DNA of 18,030 bases from the NCBI GenBank assembly GCA_900553245.1, contig USCP01000016.1, forward strand, positions 1 to 18,030. Reading direction: 5' to 3'. A program made the translations under genes and the position numbers. Under the pieces are notes generated by a model. The model did no database searches and was not told the DNA's origin. It worked only from the letters and a program-made list of their open reading frames with translations. The DNA comes from an uncultured Peptococcaceae bacterium. Its GTDB lineage: Bacteria > Bacillota > Peptococcia > Peptococcales > Peptococcaceae. Numbering within the stretch: position 1 is the stretch's first letter; the number at the start of each line of letters is the position of its first letter. Positions 15,524-18,030 of this stretch are shown here, piece after piece.

Positions 15524-16864
15524 CTACACATTAATTAATCGTTCGATCTTTCTTACACTTTTACTTCCCACAAAAATTGTAATACGATCTCCTGCTAAAA
15601 TCATATCTTCCCCAGTTGGAATGATAACTTCACCAGCTCTATCAATAGAGGAAATAATCGCCCCAGAAGGAAAGTCTAAGTCTTTGACTTTGATGCCGCA
15701 CAACTTACGATGCGCTTTTTCAACAATAATATCAATCACTTCTGCGCTGCCCGATTCAATCAAGGTAAGAGATTCTAATTTTCCTTTTCGTACCATTTTA
15801 AGAATAGCTTCACGAGTCAAGATTTGTGGATTAACCGCAACATCAATCCCAACCGATTCAATTAACGGCATATAGTCGGTGCGTCGAATTTGTGTAACGG
15901 TTTGCTTAGCACCCAAGCGAGAGCCCAACAAACATGCTAGAATATTCAGCTTGTCATTGTCTGTCGCAGCAACCAAAATATCTACGTCACTTATGCCTTC
16001 TTCACTTAAAATATCTGCATCACTTACATCACCGTTTAAAATAATGGTGGTATCCAAGGCTGCGGAAAGAAACTCACAACGCTTAAGATTTTGTTCAATA
16101 ATTTTCACCTTGACAGTCATTGGCTCTAGAAGTTTGGCAATATAATATCCCAAGCGACCGCCACCCAAAATCATAACATTTTCGATGACTTTGCGCTTAA
16201 AGCCCAACATTCTTTCGACCAACTCCATGTGCTCTGTTTTGGTCATCAAGTAAATATAGTCCTTTTCTCGAATGACCTCACTCCCATTCGGGATGATAAA
16301 ATTTCCTTTGCGAATAATGGCTGTAATTAAGTACGGCACATGCTTTGGTAAATCTTTCAGTGCTTTACCGACCAATACATTATTCTCACCAACGAGCAAT
16401 TCCACCATCATGAGCTTACGGCGGTCAAAATAATTGATATTTTTCGCTTCCGGAATATAAATATAATTTGAAATTGCTTCTGCTGTAACCTGCTCCGGAT
16501 TGATAAACACATCAACTCCAGGTAACTTTTCTTTCAGTTCCTTAATGTTATTCGCATATTCGATATTGCGCAGACGTGCCACCGTACGCTTGGCACCGGA
16601 TTGTTTTGCAAACACACAGGCCAACATGTTAATTTCGTCCTGGTCTGTCACCGCAATCACCAAATCTGATTGACCGATATTGATGGCTCTTTGAAGAATC
16701 GGACTGGCCCCATTTCCATTTACCACTTGCACGTCCATCTTGTCATTGATGATATTGCCTCGTTCCACATCCGGTTCAACAACAATGACATCATGGCTCT
16801 CTGCCGAAAGCATCCGAGCCAAGCTATAACCAACCTTGCCCGCACCAATAATTACAATCTGCAT
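15524..16864 (-). CDS. trkA: Trk system potassium uptake regulatory protein TrkA
   Basis: A 446-residue cytoplasmic ring-forming subunit with two tandem RCK units, each an NAD-binding Rossmann domain plus an RCK_C domain. First unit: GAGKVGYSLA (8-17), acidic ribose-binding E30, and an RCK_C at about 140-218. Second unit: GGGRLGYYIA (234-243), E257, and an RCK_C at about 362-444. Binding of ATP/ADP and NAD to such rings controls TrkH opening. The start ATG at 16864 has GGGAGGG upstream and gives the normal length; reading 41 codons further upstream would enter the terminator of ysxC and the promoter at 16896-16924. It is the first gene of a long run that continues into trkH and ruvCAB. Confidence 0.97.
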   Translation of the reverse strand: MQIVIIGAGKVGYSLARMLSAESHDVIVVEPDVERGNIINDKMDVQVVNGNGASPILQRAINIGQSDLVIAVTDQDEINMLACVFAKQSGAKRTVARLRNIEYANNIKELKEKLPGVDVFINPEQVTAEAISNYIYIPEAKNINYFDRRKLMMVELLVGENNVLVGKALKDLPKHVPYLITAIIRKGNFIIPNGSEVIREKDYIYLMTKTEHMELVERMLGFKRKVIENVMILGGGRLGYYIAKLLEPMTVKVKIIEQNLKRCEFLSAALDTTIILNGDVSDADILSEEGISDVDILVAATDNDKLNILACLLGSRLGAKQTVTQIRRTDYMPLIESVGIDVAVNPQILTREAILKMVRKGKLESLTLIESGSAEVIDIIVEKAHRKLCGIKVKDLDFPSGAIISSIDRAGEVIIPTGEDMILAGDRITIFVGSKSVRKIERLINV

Positions 16865-16895
16865 CGAACCACCCTCCCTGAAGTAATCTTTTTCA

Positions 16896-16924
16896 AGTAT
16901 AGCAAAGAAAAAGTTCCTTTGCAA
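16896..16924 (-). promoter_or_regulatory. Promoter of the trkA-trkH-ruvCAB-queA-tgt run
   Basis: On the minus strand TTGCAA (16919-16924) and TATACT (16896-16901) are exactly 17 bp apart. They sit between the ysxC terminator and the trkA start, about 32 bp before the ATG. No other good promoter is visible until after tgt, so it may serve eight genes or fewer. Confidence 0.65.
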
Positions 16925-16950
16925 AGGTCTAAACCAATCGTCGAGCATTG

Positions 16951-16981
16951 AAAAACCGCTGCCCATAAAGTGCAGCGGTTT
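16951..16981 (-). terminator. Terminator of the lon-ysxC transcript
   Basis: AAACCGCTGC (16953-16962) and its exact complement (16972-16981) form a 10-bp stem with a 9-nt loop. On the minus strand the hairpin ends in TTTTT. It starts 10 nt after the ysxC stop codon. Confidence 0.9.
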
Positions 16982-16991
16982 ACTCAATCAC

Positions 16992-17582
16992 TTACATATA
17001 GGATGCGAGAACGTCAGTGAGAACATCGACCCCTAAGCCAATCTCAGAAGAAAACAAAATAATCTGATCTTCATCCGGCATTTCCAATGCCTTGCGAATA
17101 GCCTTCTCATGTTTCAAATATTGACCTCTTGAAATTTTATCGGCCTTTGTCGCAATCACTTGTACATTCTTATCATAAAACTTTAACCAACGATACATAT
17201 CAATATCGTCTTTCGTTGGGGGATGACGCAAGTCAATAACTTGTAAAATCAGACGACATTCATCGCGATTCAACAAGTAGTTTTCGATAAACACACCCCA
17301 TTGCTCACGTTCCTTTTGACTGGCTTTGGCAAAACCGTAACCCGGTAAATCCACAAAATAAAACGGAGATGGGTCAGCCTCAATAAAATAATAATTCAAC
17401 TGACGCGTTTTCCCAGGCTGAGAGCTGGTACGTGCCAAGTTTTTGCGCTTAATGATTTTATTGATCAATGAAGATTTTCCCACATTAGAACGTCCGCAAA
17501 GTGCAAATTCCGGATACTGAGTGTCCGGATATTGTTTTTCCGATACAGCACCAATCAAAAATTTACTATTTTTGACAATCAT
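16992..17582 (-). CDS. ysxC: Ribosome biogenesis GTP-binding protein YsxC/EngB
   Basis: A 196-residue Era/Obg-type GTPase needed for late assembly of the 50S ribosomal subunit. G motifs: GRSNVGKS (G1, 30-37), the threonine-rich switch TSSQPGKTRQLNYY (52-65), DLPGYG (G3, 78-83), TKAD (G4, 145-148) and SSE (G5, 178-180). The ATG at 17582 overlaps the lon stop codon by 4 nt and has GAGGTG just upstream, within the lon coding sequence. A longer start at 17615 has no such support and would extend the protein beyond its usual N-terminus. lon-ysxC is a widely shared gene pair in Firmicutes. Confidence 0.97.
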   Translation of the reverse strand: MIVKNSKFLIGAVSEKQYPDTQYPEFALCGRSNVGKSSLINKIIKRKNLARTSSQPGKTRQLNYYFIEADPSPFYFVDLPGYGFAKASQKEREQWGVFIENYLLNRDECRLILQVIDLRHPPTKDDIDMYRWLKFYDKNVQVIATKADKISRGQYLKHEKAIRKALEMPDEDQIILFSSEIGLGVDVLTDVLASYM

Positions 17583-18030
17583 TTCAACACCTCTTCTCGG
17601 AACGCAATCTTCCACACATCTTCAATACGTTCAACAGCATGAATGTCCAACTCATCTAAAATTTCCTGAGGAATTTCTTCCAAATCTTTTTGGCAATCTG
17701 CCGGAATAATGATAATCTTACTTCCCGCACGATGCGCTGCGGTCACTTTCTCGCGAATGCCACCAACAGCTAAGACCTTGCCACGCAAGGTAATTTCCCC
17801 AGTCATCGCCACATCCTGACGAATTGGCTTTTTGGTCATCATGGAAAGCAACGAAGTGGTGAGTGTAACCCCTGCGGAAGGACCTTCCTTTGGCACCGCA
17901 CCGGATGGAACGTGAATATGAATATCGTTGGATTCAATGAATTTTTCCGGCAAATCAATCTTGTCACCAATGCTGCGCAAATAACTCAGTGCAATCTGTG
18001 CGGATTCACGCATCACCTCACCAAGTTGCC
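17579..18030 (-). CDS. lon: ATP-dependent protease Lon, C-terminal part (cut by the window edge)
   Basis: The last 149 residues of Lon, which degrades misfolded and regulatory proteins in the cytoplasm; the frame is open to the right edge, beginning QLGEVMMRESAQIAL, so the gene continues outside. The visible part is the S16 peptidase domain with the catalytic Ser in KEGPSAGV and, 43 residues later, the catalytic Lys in GGIREKVTAAHRAG, the spacing known from E. coli S679 and K722. MTGEITLRGKVLAVGG lies between them. The end overlaps ysxC by 4 nt. Nothing looks broken. Confidence 0.97.
   Translation of the reverse strand, partial: QLGEVMRESAQIALSYLRSIGDKIDLPEKFIESNDIHIHVPSGAVPKEGPSAGVTLTTSLLSMMTKKPIRQDVAMTGEITLRGKVLAVGGIREKVTAAHRAGSKIIIIPADCQKDLEEIPQEILDELDIHAVERIEDVWKIAFREEVLK

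Noticed and set aside
16865..16987. 41-residue N-terminal extension of trkA
   Set aside because: It would cross the trkA promoter and the ysxC terminator and lacks a ribosome-binding site, whereas the internal ATG at 16864 has GGGAGGG and begins the standard Rossmann strand.

Overview
The window looks like chromosomal housekeeping DNA from a low-to-moderate G+C Firmicutes-lineage bacterium. My best guess is the diderm class Negativicutes (Veillonella/Megasphaera/Dialister relatives). This placement is inferred from three things: a T-box riboswitch and strong GGAGG ribosome-binding sites (Firmicutes traits), a complete tatA-tatB-tatC set (TatB is typical of diderms), and the orders trkA-trkH-ruvCAB-queA-tgt-yajC-secDF and lon-ysxC. 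No marker gene settles the genus. Every gene I can support lies on the minus strand, so transcription runs from right to left. I see no insertion sequence, phage gene, CRISPR array, tRNA or rRNA.

Layout, read in the direction of transcription. (1) 18030-16951: the 3' end of lon, overlapped by ysxC (engB), closed by a strong terminator. (2) 16924-9154: a promoter, then trkA and trkH (potassium uptake), ruvC-ruvA-ruvB (Holliday-junction processing), queA and tgt (queuosine tRNA modification), packed with gaps of at most 22 nt or 4-nt overlaps, then yajC after a 141-nt gap and a terminator. (3) 9151-6914: a probable promoter, secD-secF (motor component of the Sec translocon), terminator. (4) 6890-1463: a promoter and a valine T-box leader, then valS, tatA, tatB, tatC, a PRC-barrel protein and a FeoA-domain protein, ending at a terminator. 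No terminator separates valS from tat, so Tat export genes appear to lie downstream of a tRNA-Val-responsive attenuator. (5) 1383-54: an extended -10 promoter, a thioredoxin-reductase-like gene with a degenerate C-terminal thioredoxin domain, and a terminator. A second hairpin at the left edge probably ends a convergent plus-strand transcript outside the window.

Two machineries dominate: protein export (SecDF-YajC and TatABC) and nucleic-acid/tRNA upkeep (RuvABC, QueA/Tgt, ValS). I see no clearly new multi-gene system. The observations most worth following are the thioredoxin-reductase-like protein (normal redox CxxC, but no NADPH 2'-phosphate motif and a cysteine-free thioredoxin domain), a TrkH whose third selectivity-filter loop has Ala where Gly is expected, the T-box with a U-ending valine specifier (GUU) upstream of tat, and the PRC-barrel/FeoA pair at the end of that operon. 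The only stretch above 300 bases without a coding gene is 6626-6968; it holds the valS T-box leader, its promoter and the secF terminator.
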